Assembly (NCBI GenBank): GCA_032622095.1
Contig: CP136061.1
Span: 90,809,845-90,873,844, forward strand
Source of the DNA: Siphonodentalium dalli
Lineage: Eukaryota; Mollusca; Scaphopoda; Gadilida; Siphonodentaliidae
Direction of reading: 5' to 3'
DNA: 64,000 nucleotides
Within the stretch, counting starts at the first letter, position 1. Each line of letters begins with the position of its first letter. The translations under genes were made by a program, and so were the position numbers. This document shows, piece by piece, positions 45,350 to 54,537 of this stretch. Below the pieces are notes generated by a model that saw only the letters and a list, made by a program, of their open reading frames with translations, searched no databases and was not told where the DNA came from.

Positions 45350-46680
45350 GGTTTGGGAGTTATCGCAAAGATTTGCTCCCTTGGCTGTGAATGACCGATC
45401 GGTCTATTTTAGCATGTCCGGGCAATTATAGATTGATAGGTTGGTCACTCAGACCTGTTTAAGATGTCTGATTTATAATGTTCACAGAAGCCCATTATCG
45501 GCAAAAAGCCTTTGCGACAAATCTCAAACATCTTTGCGATAAATCGCAAAAATATAATCGCCCAGTACGTAGTCTGAGAGTTATCATAAAGATGTTTGAG
45601 ATTTATCGTAAAGGTTTGTGTGTTATCGCAAAGGTGTTCGTGATTTATCGCAAAGGTTTGCTCCCTCATCACTCATGCATCTGGCTGTGAATGACTGATC
45701 GGTCTATTTTAGTCCGACCGGGCATAGATTGATAGGTTGTTCACTCAGATCTGTTTAAGATGTCTGATTTATAATATTCACAGAAGCCCATTAGTGCAAA
45801 AAAAAACCTTTGCGACAAATCTCAAACATCTTTGCGATAAATACAAAAATGTATTCACACAGTACGTAGTCTGAGATTTATCGTAAAGATGTTTGAGATT
45901 TATCGTAATGGTTTGCGTGTTATCACGAAAGTGTTAGTGATTTTTCGCAAAGTTTTGCTCCTCTCAACATTCTTGCATCTGGCCGTGAATGACTGATCGG
46001 TCTATTTTAGCTCGACCGTTCAATTATAAATTGATAGGTTGTTCACTGAGACCTGTTCAAGATGGCTGATTTATAATGTTTACACACAAATTAAGAAATT
46101 TTTAGCACCAAAAAAGTTTGCCACAAATCTCAAACATGTTTGCGATAATTCGCAAAATTTAATCACCCACTACACAGTCTGAGAGTCCTCGTAAAGATGT
46201 TTGAGATTTATCTTAAAGGTTTGCGAGTTATCGCAAAGGTGTTTGTAATTTTTCGCAAAGTTGTTTTGTAATTTATCGAGAAGGTTTGCTCGCCTTATCC
46301 CACATGCATGCTTGCTGCCAAAGAACGATCAATCTATTTTAGCCCAACCATGCTATTATAGATCGATTGGTGGTTTACACAGACCTGTTGAAGATGTCGG
46401 ATTATATTTATATGGTTCAAGTCCATTAATGCCAATGGATGAAAATATATCTACGATAAATCACAAACCATTGCGATTAATCGCAAACCTTTTGTAATCA
46501 ATCGAAAAACCTTTACACTAAATCGCATATACCGGTACTTACTGCAAAGTTGTTTGCGATTCGCAAAGTTTTGCGATTTATCGCAAGGTAGTTTTTTATT
46601 TATCGGGCTATTCTAGATCGATCGGTGTTTCATCCAGACCAGTTCCAAGATGTTTGATTTATGTTTACTTAATATTATTG
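45350..46680. repeat. ~300-bp tandem repeat rich in TTGCGAT/ATCGCAA palindromes
   Basis: The marker 'gatcggtctattttag' starts at 45,397, 45,697, 45,995 and, diverged, 46,327, giving spacings of 300, 298 and 332 bp; a fifth partial unit ends near 46,660. Each unit holds several 'tttgcgataaatcgcaaa' and 'tttatcgcaaaggttt' words, which pair with each other. Confidence 0.92.
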
Positions 46681-46979
46681 CACACAAATTAAGAAATTAT
46701 TTTTGGACATTCAGACCAATTTTACTCCACATGCAGGGAACAGGGAATCCTGAAATCGAGATCTTAAACTTTGATTTAAGTTCAAAATCACGATCAAGGT
46801 TATATACTAATAAAAGTATTGGATGTATAATTCGGATTATATCATTATCACTATGCAATGGAGTGGTTTTGTACTTTATTCAATGTTTAAACGCCATAGC
46901 TTCATTTGGAATCTAAATTGCCACATTGTTAAATTTGCCGTCGGTCATGTTTCGTAATTTCGAGTGCTTGTTATCTAGG

Positions 46980-47375
46980 CAGGTTCTCCGCTTAGTACCT
47001 ATATGTTTGGTTCTGTGGAGTACCAAATTGCTAGGTACTATCAATAGTACCTAAATACTTCAGAGTACCTGTCTTTATATTCGGTACTTCATATAATATA
47101 ATGGGTGTGTATTTCTTGGCACTTCATGTCGTGTGCGTCATGACTTCGGTGACATAAAGGCAGAGTGGGTATTATATGCACAATGCCCGGATAGAACCTA
47201 AATATTTAGTAGGTAATCCAGAGTACCAATTATATTGGTACTCTAGAGTACCTAAACTTTTGGTACTCCAGAGTACCACTTTTGGTACTCCATAGTACCT
47301 AAACTTTTGGTACTCCAGAGTACCACTTTTGGTACTCCAGAGTACCAAACAGTTGGTACTCCCCCTGGGACAAAG
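46980..47375. repeat. GTACC/GGTAC palindromic cluster
   Basis: 'ttggtactccagagtacca' and 'actccatagtacctaaactt' are repeated with small changes from 47,220 to 47,365. Each word is self-complementary around 'ctccagag'. Confidence 0.85.
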
Positions 47376-47427
47376 CTTAGTACCTACGTAGGCACTCTGA
47401 AGTAGCTATTTTTTAAAGAGTGTAAGG

Positions 47428-47700
47428 TATCCAAGAACGTATTGGTGACGTAGTGGACACTGGATAGGACGGGAGAGGGTCTCTGTGATCGCTCCAGAGC
47501 GCCAGAGCGCCGCGCTTGTTTTGTGCATGCACAAAACAATCGCAGAGGTTCGGCGTTCTGACCAGGCGTATTACCGTCGCCATGACAGCGCAAAGCGTAC
47601 TAACGACGCACTGACAACGACTTGAACGCATTAAGAGCGTTTACGGCGTGGAGGAAACGCAGTGAGAGCGTGTGAGAGCGTGAGACCCGACAAAGCAGGA
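47428..47700. repeat. Inverted copy of the 57-kb foldback arm
   Basis: From 'attggtgacgtagtggacac' through 'gagcgccgcgcttgttttgt' to 'gaggttcggcgttctgacc' and 'tgacagcgcaaagcg' this matches the reverse complement of 56,950-57,155. The pair forms long inverted arms that now bracket the LTR element. Confidence 0.85.
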
Positions 47701-48397
47701 ACGAAATGGGTCGTACACACAGGGACGTGGCTAGAGGGTTTCCGTTGGGGGTGTCAACCTTGGGAAATTCCAACTGCACCCCCCTTGAGTTAGAATCAGA
47801 CCGAACACAAGTTTTGCATCATTCCATTTGCACCCCCCTTGCACCTTAGTGTTTAGGCCTAATATCCTATATCTTCATAAACCATGGTTCTATATTCCCG
47901 GTATGAGAACATTCAGATATTTTAACCTGAAACATTGCATAAATCCTGATATCTAGTGGTCTAACTCCATACAATTGCACACGGCTACGGGCAAGAGACC
48001 ACGACATTACTGAGCTGACCATCGTTGTTCGGCCGGTGTAAGAAAATTTTGAAATTCGAACACGAAAATCGCAAATCCTAGCATCCAGACTGGCCTCAAC
48101 TATAGCTTTTCTATATAGTGTTGGACATTTCAAACCTCATACCCCCCTCAGGTTGTAAAATTCTCCAACTGATGACCACAAGTTTGATCAAATGTAGTAA
48201 AACATTGTTAAACTTATTAGCATTTTTGTATTGGCCACAGGGGAGAGGCAATGATCATGGTTCGGCCCGGTGTGCGAAAATTTTGTAATCTGAACAAGAA
48301 AATCGCAAAATCCTAGCATCTAGACTAGCGTCAAGCATTCTTAGAGTTGGAAATTTCAAACCTGACACCCCACTTAGGTTGGAAAATTTACAACTGA
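47701..48397. repeat. Flanking repeats of the LTR insertion site
   Basis: Two to three divergent units contain 'aatttcaaacctgacacccc', 'ttggaaaatttacaactga' and 'caagaaaatcgcaaaatcct'. A further unit lies right of the LTR element at 55,640-55,760. The LTR element landed in one of them. Confidence 0.7.
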
Positions 48398-49432
48398 TGT
48401 GCCAAGACAACCCCAGGGACATAACTTTCAACCCGGGAAGAAGACAGGCAATCTCTAAGTCGCGGGGGCGCTAGATTACCACACATATCAGCGCCACTGT
48501 CGGACACATCTAGATTGTCAAATACTGGACATCAAAAGAGATTAGCGGACACCCAGGCAGTACCCATGGCTGACACATACACATGTGGATAATTGGGGAG
48601 TAAACAGACCGATCTTGGGATTAGCGGGACCAGATACCTCGCCTAGAAAAGCTATTGAAACCCAATGCAGCGCGATGGACGAAAGGAGTAGTCTAAAGGA
48701 CGCATAGGAAAATGACGATCGCCCGATTACCCTAGGTACGCCTAGAATCGATTCGCCGTGAATATGCACCGGGCTGTCATTAATGCCCTCTGTGTATTTA
48801 GTAAGAAGAAAGCCGACACCGATAACCAGTTCTATCTGACCACACAGCGGTGACCAAGAATTCTCGGACGCTAGGAAAAGCAGCTGAAAGTATGGACGAA
48901 AACGCAAGGTAAACATTATGACTCTTGTGGTTCTAACAACGTCCCACTGATGCGCCGACGGAAGAAGAAGAGCAGACGACAGGAAGGTAAACTCAACCAG
49001 TTTTAACCGACAACCAAGATGTGACCAACGACTCTCGTGGCACTAAGAAGACAGCTAGGATCTCCAGCCGGGAACATGGATAGGAATACAAGGTAAACAT
49101 TACAATCCTGTATTTCTAACAACGCTACCCCGATGTGCCGACGAAGAAGCGAAGCAGACGACAGGAAGAGGAGCTCAACCGGAACTCAACCGAGCAGAAG
49201 AAGAGCAGACGACAGGAAGACAAACTCAACCGGAACTCAACCGAGCAGAAGACAAGCAGACACGCCCAACCTATGAAGACGGAAGAAGACCCTGAACCGA
49301 GCAGACGACAGGAAGATAAACTCAACCAGGAGAAACTCAGATGCCGATGATTGAACATTATTGACTTTGTTGTAAATAAATAATCAAACCGTTCTGATAG
49401 CCTTAAGAGTTATATGTACCCGTATTGGCACA
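48398..49432 (+). mobile_element. 5' LTR of LTR retroelement
   Basis: 1,035 bp, starting TGTGCCAAGAC and ending TATTGGCACA, so the ends form a short inverted repeat with TG...CA. It is matched by an equally long 3' LTR. CTGA precedes it and CTGA follows the 3' LTR, a 4-bp target duplication. A polyadenylation signal AATAAA lies at 49,375-49,380. The LTR includes a 'cagacgacaggaag' repeat block at 48,960-49,320 that gives an open frame with repeated SRRQE steps; whether that frame is used is unknown. Confidence 0.95.
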
Positions 49433-49443
49433 TATCTCTTAAC

Positions 49444-49462
49444 TGGTGCCTTCGAGCCAGGA
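49444..49462 (+). promoter_or_regulatory. Putative primer binding site
   Basis: TGGTGCCTTCGAGCCAGG begins 11 bases after the 5' LTR. A primer binding site should start with TGG next to the LTR, complementary to the 3' CCA of a tRNA. The tRNA was not identified. Confidence 0.5.
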
Positions 49463-49559
49463 TCTGAACGCTAATCGCAGACACAACGTGAAACCAGAAG
49501 AAGAACAGTGTGAACAGAAACAGTGTGGGAAAATTCGCAAAACGTGAGTCTAACTGTTT

Positions 49560-49883
49560 ATGTGCATAATGGCTTCAATCGAATGTTGGACATGTCGAGG
49601 TAATCATTTTGCCCGTGACTGCACCTTTAAGACCGAAAATCAAAGGAACATAGCTTGCTGGGTTTGTGAAGGAAATCATTTGGCTGAGAATTGCCCCTCT
49701 AAATCTGGAAACCCGAAGCGAAGGCAATGGAACGCGCCAATATCACCATATATAGCAAACCTCCGGAACCAACCCAATCGGTTACGTGGCCCACCCAATA
49801 ATGCGCCGAATCACAGCCGGAAATATCCGACATCAAACAGACCACCCCAATTAATGACCCTACCCGCATACCAAAAAAACTAG
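49560..49883 (+). CDS. Gag remnant: nucleocapsid-like protein with two zinc knuckles
   Basis: The 107-residue frame (ATG at 49,560; a second ATG at 49,569) holds CWTCRGNHFARDC and CWVCEGNHLAENC. These are two CX2CX3HX4C zinc knuckles, one residue shorter than the usual CX2CX4HX4C. A basic, Pro/Asn-rich tail follows. In retroelements this part binds genomic RNA. The capsid part is absent: only about 130 bases separate the LTR from this frame. It ends in TAG right at a slippery heptamer, and the protease frame follows in the -1 phase. Confidence 0.85.
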   Translation: MCIMASIECWTCRGNHFARDCTFKTENQRNIACWVCEGNHLAENCPSKSGNPKRRQWNAPISPYIANLRNQPNRLRGPPNNAPNHSRKYPTSNRPPQLMTLPAYQKN

Positions 49884-49915
49884 GGAATCCTCTCATTGAG
49901 GCCACGAATGGGAGG
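49874..49915 (+). promoter_or_regulatory. Programmed -1 ribosomal frameshift signal, gag to protease
   Basis: In the gag frame the codons are CAA AAA AAC TAG, so A AAA AAC at 49,874-49,880 is a canonical slippery heptamer in the correct phase. After an 8-base spacer, CCTCTCATT (49,889-49,897) pairs with AATGGGAGG (49,907-49,915) in a 9-bp stem with one G.U pair and a 9-base loop. CCAC in the loop could pair with GTGG at 49,934-49,937 as a pseudoknot. A -1 slip leads straight into the open protease frame. Confidence 0.85.
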
Positions 49916-51055
49916 AAATATAACATAAATATTGTGGGGAACCCCAGCTCATGTTTAGTTAGAATAGGTAAAAATAAATATCGCTCATTAGTGGATAGTG
50001 GCGCGGAAGTGTCATTGATTCACAAACGCGTCTATGACGCATTACAGTTTCGACCAAAACTAACTAGGGAACACATTAACATTAGCTCCGTGAATGGGAA
50101 ATCACTGGGTGTACTTGGTAGCGTGGAACTGACCTTCAGAATGGCGAAACTAAAATTAACCCATAAATTTTATGTGGTGAATGATATGACCCGGAATATG
50201 ATCTTGGGGAGAGATTGGTTGACCTCTCGGGGGGTCAGACTGTATTATGATCTGGGATGCCTCAAGGTCAGTGACGTGTATGTCCCCTTGGAAGCAGATG
50301 CGCATATCGCTTCCCTTCTGAGATTAACCAGCAAAGTTAGTTTAAAGCCCCGAACATCGACTTTATGTATGGGAAAATCAAAAAACTTAGCTTCTCTTCA
50401 CAAGTCGACATTAATAGAGGTTGCCCAAATCAGGAAAGGTTACTTAGCATCAAAACCCGGTTTGGAGGTAAGGAATTCGATTTCGGAACTAGGTAAAAGA
50501 CAACAAGTCCCATTGCTACTCGTGAACAACACTAATAAAACCGTTTATCTTCGGCGCGGCAGTGTAGTTGGAAAATCAGTCACGTATGAACGAAGACGTA
50601 ATCGTGCTGGGAAGGGTTATTGTCAAATAGCATTACGGCAACAGCCTAAATCACTTACGCTGGTGCACAAACACGTGAAACAGGCGAAACGCCAACAAGC
50701 AGCGAAATTTAACACAAAGGCCACAGACACCAAATTCGAGATTGGCGAGGCCGTCTATGTGAAGAACCATTTACGAAAAAGCAAACTTGAAAGCAAATGG
50801 AAACCCTACTTCCGCATAACCAAGCAAATAACGCCCGTTACTTTCGAGTTAAGGAATCAATTAACTGGGAAAGTCACACGATCCCACGCTGAACATATGC
50901 GCAAGGCCAACCTTGAATGGGAAATCCCCAAAACTGACAACAAGCGTGCTCAAACGTATGTTGTTCCCCCGAAGACGAAGATAGCGACGTTCCTGCCCCT
51001 AACCCTGTGGGTGGGTCTTCTGGCGATGAAACGGAACCATTACCAGATGATGTAA
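49880..51055 (+). CDS. Deleted pol: aspartic protease fused to integrase C-terminal domain, copy 1
   Basis: The frame is open from the frameshift site. It has a retropepsin-like protease with SLVDSGAEVSLIH (active-site D-S-G-A) and, about 75 residues on, MILGRDWL (flap-end L-G-R-D motif). A region with LRRGSVVGKSV follows, which normally precedes reverse transcriptase. Then comes an integrase-type C-terminal domain: FEIGEAVYVKN, SKWKPYFRITKQ and a final H-A-E-H-M. Reverse transcriptase, RNase H and the integrase core are missing. The frame ends at 51,055, after shifting out of an acidic tail that stays open in another frame (51,007-51,234). Confidence 0.85.
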   Translation, partial: LGNPLIEATNGRKYNINIVGNPSSCLVRIGKNKYRSLVDSGAEVSLIHKRVYDALQFRPKLTREHINISSVNGKSLGVLGSVELTFRMAKLKLTHKFYVVNDMTRNMILGRDWLTSRGVRLYYDLGCLKVSDVYVPLEADAHIASLLRLTSKVSLKPRTSTLCMGKSKNLASLHKSTLIEVAQIRKGYLASKPGLEVRNSISELGKRQQVPLLLVNNTNKTVYLRRGSVVGKSVTYERRRNRAGKGYCQIALRQQPKSLTLVHKHVKQAKRQQAAKFNTKATDTKFEIGEAVYVKNHLRKSKLESKWKPYFRITKQITPVTFELRNQLTGKVTRSHAEHMRKANLEWEIPKTDNKRAQTYVVPPKTKIATFLPLTLWVGLLAMKRNHYQMM

Positions 51056-52453
51056 TCGCTCGATATCGGAGACAATGTTCGGACTCCGATGACGAAGATG
51101 TCCCTTTAAGCGAGCTTAAGATGTGCTTACAGCGTAGAAAAGCGCGACTCGCACGCTCAGAGCCGCTACAAAACCCTGACTCGTCCACGGACGAGAGATT
51201 AGAGCCGAATGCCAAGGCGCTCATTAGTGGATAGTGGCGCGGAAGTGTCATTGATTCACAAACGCGTCTATGACGCATTACAGTTTCGACCAAAACTAAC
51301 TAGGGAACACATTAACATTAGCTCCGTGAATGGGAAATCACTGGGTGTACTTGGTAGCGTGGAACTGACCTTCAGAATGGCGAAACTAAAATTAACCCAT
51401 AAATTTTATGTGGTGAATGATATGACCCGGAATATGATCTTGGGGAGAGATTGGTTGACCTCTCGGGGGGTCAGACTGTATTATGATCTGGGATGCCTCA
51501 AGGTCAGTGACGTGTATGTCCCCTTGGAAGCAGATGCGCATATCGCTTCCCTTCTGAGATTAACCAGCAAAGTTAGTTTAAAGCCCCGAACATCGACTTT
51601 ATGTATGGGAAAATCAAAAAACTTAGCTTCTCTTCACAAGTCGACATTAATAGAGGTTGCCCAAATCAGGAAAGGTTACTTAGCATCAAAACCCGGTTTG
51701 GAGGTAAGGAATTCGATTTCGGAACTAGGTAAAAGACAACAAGTCCCATTGCTACTCGTGAACAACACTAATAAAACCGTTTATCTTCGGCGCGGCAGTG
51801 TAGTTGGAAAATCAGTCACGTATGAACGAAGACGTAATCGTGCTGGGAAGGGTTATTGTCAAATAGCATTACGGCAACAGCCTAAATCACTTACGCTGGT
51901 GCACAAACACGTGAAACAGGCGAAACGCCAACAAGCAGCGAAATTTAACACAAAGGCCACAGACACCAAATTCGAGATTGGCGAGGCCGTCTATGTGAAG
52001 AACCATTTACGAAAAAGCAAACTTGAAAGCAAATGGAAACCCTACTTCCGCATAACCAAGCAAATAACGCCCATTACTTTCGAGTTAAGGAATCAATTAA
52101 CTGGGAAAGTCACACGATCCCACGCTGAACATATGCGCAAGGCCAACCTTGAATGGGAAATCCCCAAAACTGACAACAACAAGCGTGCTCAAACGTATGT
52201 TGTTCCCCCGAAGACGAAGATAGCGACGTTCCTGCCCCTAACCCTGTGGGTGGGTCTTCTGGCGATGAAACGGAACCATTACCAGATGATGTAATCGCTC
52301 GATATCGGAGACAATGTTCGGACTCCGATGACGAAGATGTCCCTTTAAGCGAGCTTAAGATGTGCTTACAGCGTAGAAAAGCGCGACTCGCACGCTCAGA
52401 GCCGCTACAAAACCCTGACTCGTCCACGGACGAGAGATTAGAGCCGAATGCCA
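49982..52453 (+). repeat. In-element tandem duplication, 1,236-bp unit
   Basis: 'cgctcattagtggatagtgg' occurs at 49,982 and again at 51,218, and the sequence that follows is nearly identical in both. I noticed one G/A change ('cccgttac' against 'cccattac') and one added AAC in the second copy. The junction is 'ccaagg' joined to 'cgctcatt', where the second copy runs on to 'ccaaggcacgacgcgctcc'. The period is 412 codons. Confidence 0.95.
51209..52294 (+). CDS. Deleted pol: protease fused to integrase C-terminal domain, copy 2
   Basis: The second copy of the protease and integrase C-terminal block. It lacks the N-terminal lead from the frameshift site and begins at the duplication joint, so the protease lacks its first strand. 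The sequence is otherwise as in copy 1, with Val changed to Ile before the last part of the integrase-like domain. It is not in frame with the copy-1 stop, and translation of it as such is doubtful. Confidence 0.75.
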   Translation: MPRRSLVDSGAEVSLIHKRVYDALQFRPKLTREHINISSVNGKSLGVLGSVELTFRMAKLKLTHKFYVVNDMTRNMILGRDWLTSRGVRLYYDLGCLKVSDVYVPLEADAHIASLLRLTSKVSLKPRTSTLCMGKSKNLASLHKSTLIEVAQIRKGYLASKPGLEVRNSISELGKRQQVPLLLVNNTNKTVYLRRGSVVGKSVTYERRRNRAGKGYCQIALRQQPKSLTLVHKHVKQAKRQQAAKFNTKATDTKFEIGEAVYVKNHLRKSKLESKWKPYFRITKQITPITFELRNQLTGKVTRSHAEHMRKANLEWEIPKTDNNKRAQTYVVPPKTKIATFLPLTLWVGLLAMKRNHYQMM

Positions 52454-52701
52454 AGGCACGACGCGCTCCAGCGCCTCGTCGACACGGGCGCAAAATAACA
52501 AAGATGGTTACGAGTGATGACAGCTCAGAGGATGGGTTAATGGAAGTGGCCGCCATTGAACAAACCCCTCGTGAATGTAAGCCCGTACGGGCACCACGCA
52601 AGCGTAAGCAGCTCGTGAATGGAGCAAACAGCAACTTGATAAGTAAACCGTCATTACAAACCCTGCTATCAGCGATAATAATAGAGTGCTCGAAACAGTG
52701 A
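52246..52701 (+). CDS. Acidic/basic C-terminal tail frame of the retroelement
   Basis: This frame overlaps the end of the integrase-like part in another phase. It reads acidic first (LPDDVIARYRRQCSDSDDED), then strongly basic (RRAPAPRRHGRKITK and PVRAPRKRKQLV). The codon and charge pattern suggests that it was the real C terminus of pol, joined by a lost or shifted base between the two frames. The first duplicated unit has its truncated equivalent at 51,007-51,234. Confidence 0.6.
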   Translation: MGGSSGDETEPLPDDVIARYRRQCSDSDDEDVPLSELKMCLQRRKARLARSEPLQNPDSSTDERLEPNAKARRAPAPRRHGRKITKMVTSDDSSEDGLMEVAAIEQTPRECKPVRAPRKRKQLVNGANSNLISKPSLQTLLSAIIIECSKQ

Positions 52702-53050
52702 CCTGGGGTCCATTACAGAAGAAATGGGACCCTGCCCTTAACTGGCTTATTGGCGAACCTAACCTGGCTCCGTAATATTTAGCCCAGTGGCCCAACCAAG
52801 TCGAAATAAGTAGTCGTGCCCCTATCGATCACAGGTCGCGCGTCCCCATGAAACCCGACACTTGCGCGTAGCAATTCAATAAATAAACCCTTAAACTTTA
52901 CAATCACGCGCCGAGAGATAACGAGAACCGCGCCGACGTGCACGTCGCCACCCTTAGGGTTACTGCGTTTAAGCGCACCCCGCTCAAATAAACACGATCG
53001 AAAATATGCTCACGACTGACTTAGTGAACGAAAAAGTATTACCCCAATGA
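52702..53050 (+). other. Retroelement spacer
   Basis: About 350 bp between pol and the 3' ORFs. It contains 'aataaataaa'-like words at 52,872-52,880, but no gene is supported. Confidence 0.5.
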
Positions 53051-53338
53051 ATGGTAGAGATGGCCATGGTAGTATTTTGCCCTAGTAACAACTACAGTAG
53101 TAATTTTCATTATCTTGACCCCCGATTCTGGTGGAAATTTGTTAAACATCATTTGCCAAGGTTAGCCATTATGTATAATAAGCAGTTAGACCAGGGACCT
53201 GAGGATATCCCGAATGCCGTGTTCAAAGAGCCCATAGACGAAACAATGGAGACGGATGCACCAAAGCCGTCTGCGCTGTTCCGGGACAACACTCAGGAAC
53301 GCCTACACGTATATCCAATTATAGCCGTCAGAGGCTAA
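53051..53338 (+). CDS. Extra 3' ORF of the retroelement, small
   Basis: A 95-residue frame with YLDPRFWWKFVKHHLPRLA and then an acidic/Pro part (FKEPIDETMETDAPKPS). I recognise no domain. The aromatic stretch is short and I would not call it a transmembrane segment. It occupies the env/accessory position between pol and the 3' LTR. Upstream frame limits are not certain. Confidence 0.5.
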   Translation: MVEMAMVVFCPSNNYSSNFHYLDPRFWWKFVKHHLPRLAIMYNKQLDQGPEDIPNAVFKEPIDETMETDAPKPSALFRDNTQERLHVYPIIAVRG

Positions 53339-53737
53339 CCACATCTGTGGCGGATTTGGATTAGTATCAATGATGTATCATATATTAATGTATTCCGCAT
53401 TTCCTCCGTATTTATTGTTGAGTTGATATTGGGATCATTTGCATGTATATAGACGTTTATGCATTTCATATATTTCGAATATTAATTGTGGCATAATGAT
53501 GTCCACGGTATTATAGTTGTATAATTATCAGAATTATTGTAGCAAGCGTTGAATAGGGACTAGAAATCCCGACATGCAGTCATACGTTTTGATGATTGAA
53601 ATCAATCACCCCGACTGATCTTGTGTTTAACTGTTCGTCAACCAATCAATCTATAGAATTAGTTGTAAATTCCATTTTCGTATTGGGCCGATCTGACGGC
53701 CCTCAAGCGATACCGATAAATTGGAAAAGTAACCATT
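53339..53737 (+). other. AT-rich spacer in the retroelement
   Basis: About 400 bp with no coding piece. It is much more AT-rich than the flanking ORFs. Confidence 0.5.
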
Positions 53738-54328
53738 GTGTATACTGACTGTGTCATTTGTTCTCAAACCTCACACAAATATCCGTTTGAGTATTACAGG
53801 CTGACGATGGCGGTGGAACAAGGGTCGACCAGTTGTCAGAACCTACCCCCATACTCGGACATTGAGGACGAAAATACCTCGACATCCGTTGATGACGATA
53901 TGACACCCAATTCAGATGCACGACCATCCACCAGCAGGCGGCCGCATGAAAGCTACCTCGACATGATGCCGCGCATGCAGTCACCCACATCCTACAACCA
54001 GCCATGGGTACAGCCTTACACCGAGCATAGACGATATTACGCAATGCAGTCACCTCCCCCGCCTTACAGCCCGCCCAGAGAAACTGAAGATGCACTCATC
54101 GACATCGACCCCGATTGGTACTACTTCACGGACGAACACCGACAGCCGATCCAGACTCGCCAGCGAACCTACGCTAGAGCACGACAGCAGCCGTACCAAC
54201 GTCACCGACGGACATACGAACAACGAAGGCCTCTCATTCACCGATGCCGCTGTTGCGAACTACTCCGACGAATCATCAACCTGCTACGCAGCGACGGATT
54301 GGACTTGCGATTTCAGGATCAACTTTAA
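53738..54328 (+). CDS. Extra 3' ORF of the retroelement with PPxY motifs
   Basis: A 196-residue frame (a second ATG, MAVEQGSTSC, is at 53,807). It contains NLPPYSDIEDE and SPPPPYSPPRET. PPxY is the late-domain motif that recruits Nedd4-type ubiquitin ligases in retroviral budding. The C-terminal third is basic (QRTYARARQQPYQRHRRTY) and closes with HRCRCCELLRRIINLLRS. There is no signal peptide or membrane helix, so it is not an envelope protein. It could be an accessory or a displaced Gag matrix-like piece. The function is unknown. Confidence 0.7.
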   Translation: MYTDCVICSQTSHKYPFEYYRLTMAVEQGSTSCQNLPPYSDIEDENTSTSVDDDMTPNSDARPSTSRRPHESYLDMMPRMQSPTSYNQPWVQPYTEHRRYYAMQSPPPPYSPPRETEDALIDIDPDWYYFTDEHRQPIQTRQRTYARARQQPYQRHRRTYEQRRPLIHRCRCCELLRRIINLLRSDGLDLRFQDQL

Positions 54329-54515
54329 AATAAAAAAAAGTCACAGCCAGTAGGTCGGAGTTGTCTGAGAGACGCCCAGACGACCCGATTTGCATGGAGA
54401 CGGACGACATCGCAACAGCTATCTATCGCCGATGCCGCTGTTGCGAAACACTTCGACGAATCATCGACCTGCTGCGCAGCGACGAATAGGACTTGCGATT
54501 TCAAGATCAACTTTA
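54229..54515 (+). repeat. Duplicated C-terminal segment of the PPxY ORF
   Basis: The stretch 'ccgatgccgctgttgcgaa' ... 'gacttgcgatttcaggatca' at 54,241-54,327 recurs at 54,430-54,513 with about 10 changes. The second copy has a stop (GAATAG) after the equivalent of LLRS. The duplicated block runs into the polypurine tract. Confidence 0.85.
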
Positions 54516-54520
54516 AATCG

Positions 54521-54537
54521 AAAAAGTGAAGGAGTAA
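54521..54537 (+). promoter_or_regulatory. Putative polypurine tract
   Basis: AAAAAGTGAAGGAG lies immediately before the 3' LTR, followed by TAA. It is where plus-strand DNA priming would be expected. Confidence 0.55.

Larger units (their letters stand above)
43326..47400. mobile_element. Putative GGTACT-ended insertion of about 4.1 kb
   Basis: The left side has TAGGTACTAAG at about 43,330 and the right side the inverse CTTAGTACCTA at about 47,377. Both flanks are packed with 'ggtact' and 'agtacc' words (43,330-43,560; 46,980-47,375). It separates the foldback terminus (42.9 kb) from what looks like its continuation (47.43 kb). No transposase was found inside, so this is a boundary hypothesis. 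Confidence 0.45.

Noticed and set aside
48542-48916. 124-residue minus frame, repeated at 54,682-55,056
   Set aside because: It lies antisense within both LTRs and its duplication reflects LTR identity, not selection on a protein.
50874-52634. Minus frames of 139 and 174 residues
   Set aside because: They are antisense shadows of the acidic pol tail (Ser/Glu/Asp codons read backwards).
53051-54328. Envelope glycoprotein
   Set aside because: Neither 3' ORF has a signal peptide, membrane anchor or cysteine-rich ectodomain; the location alone is not enough.
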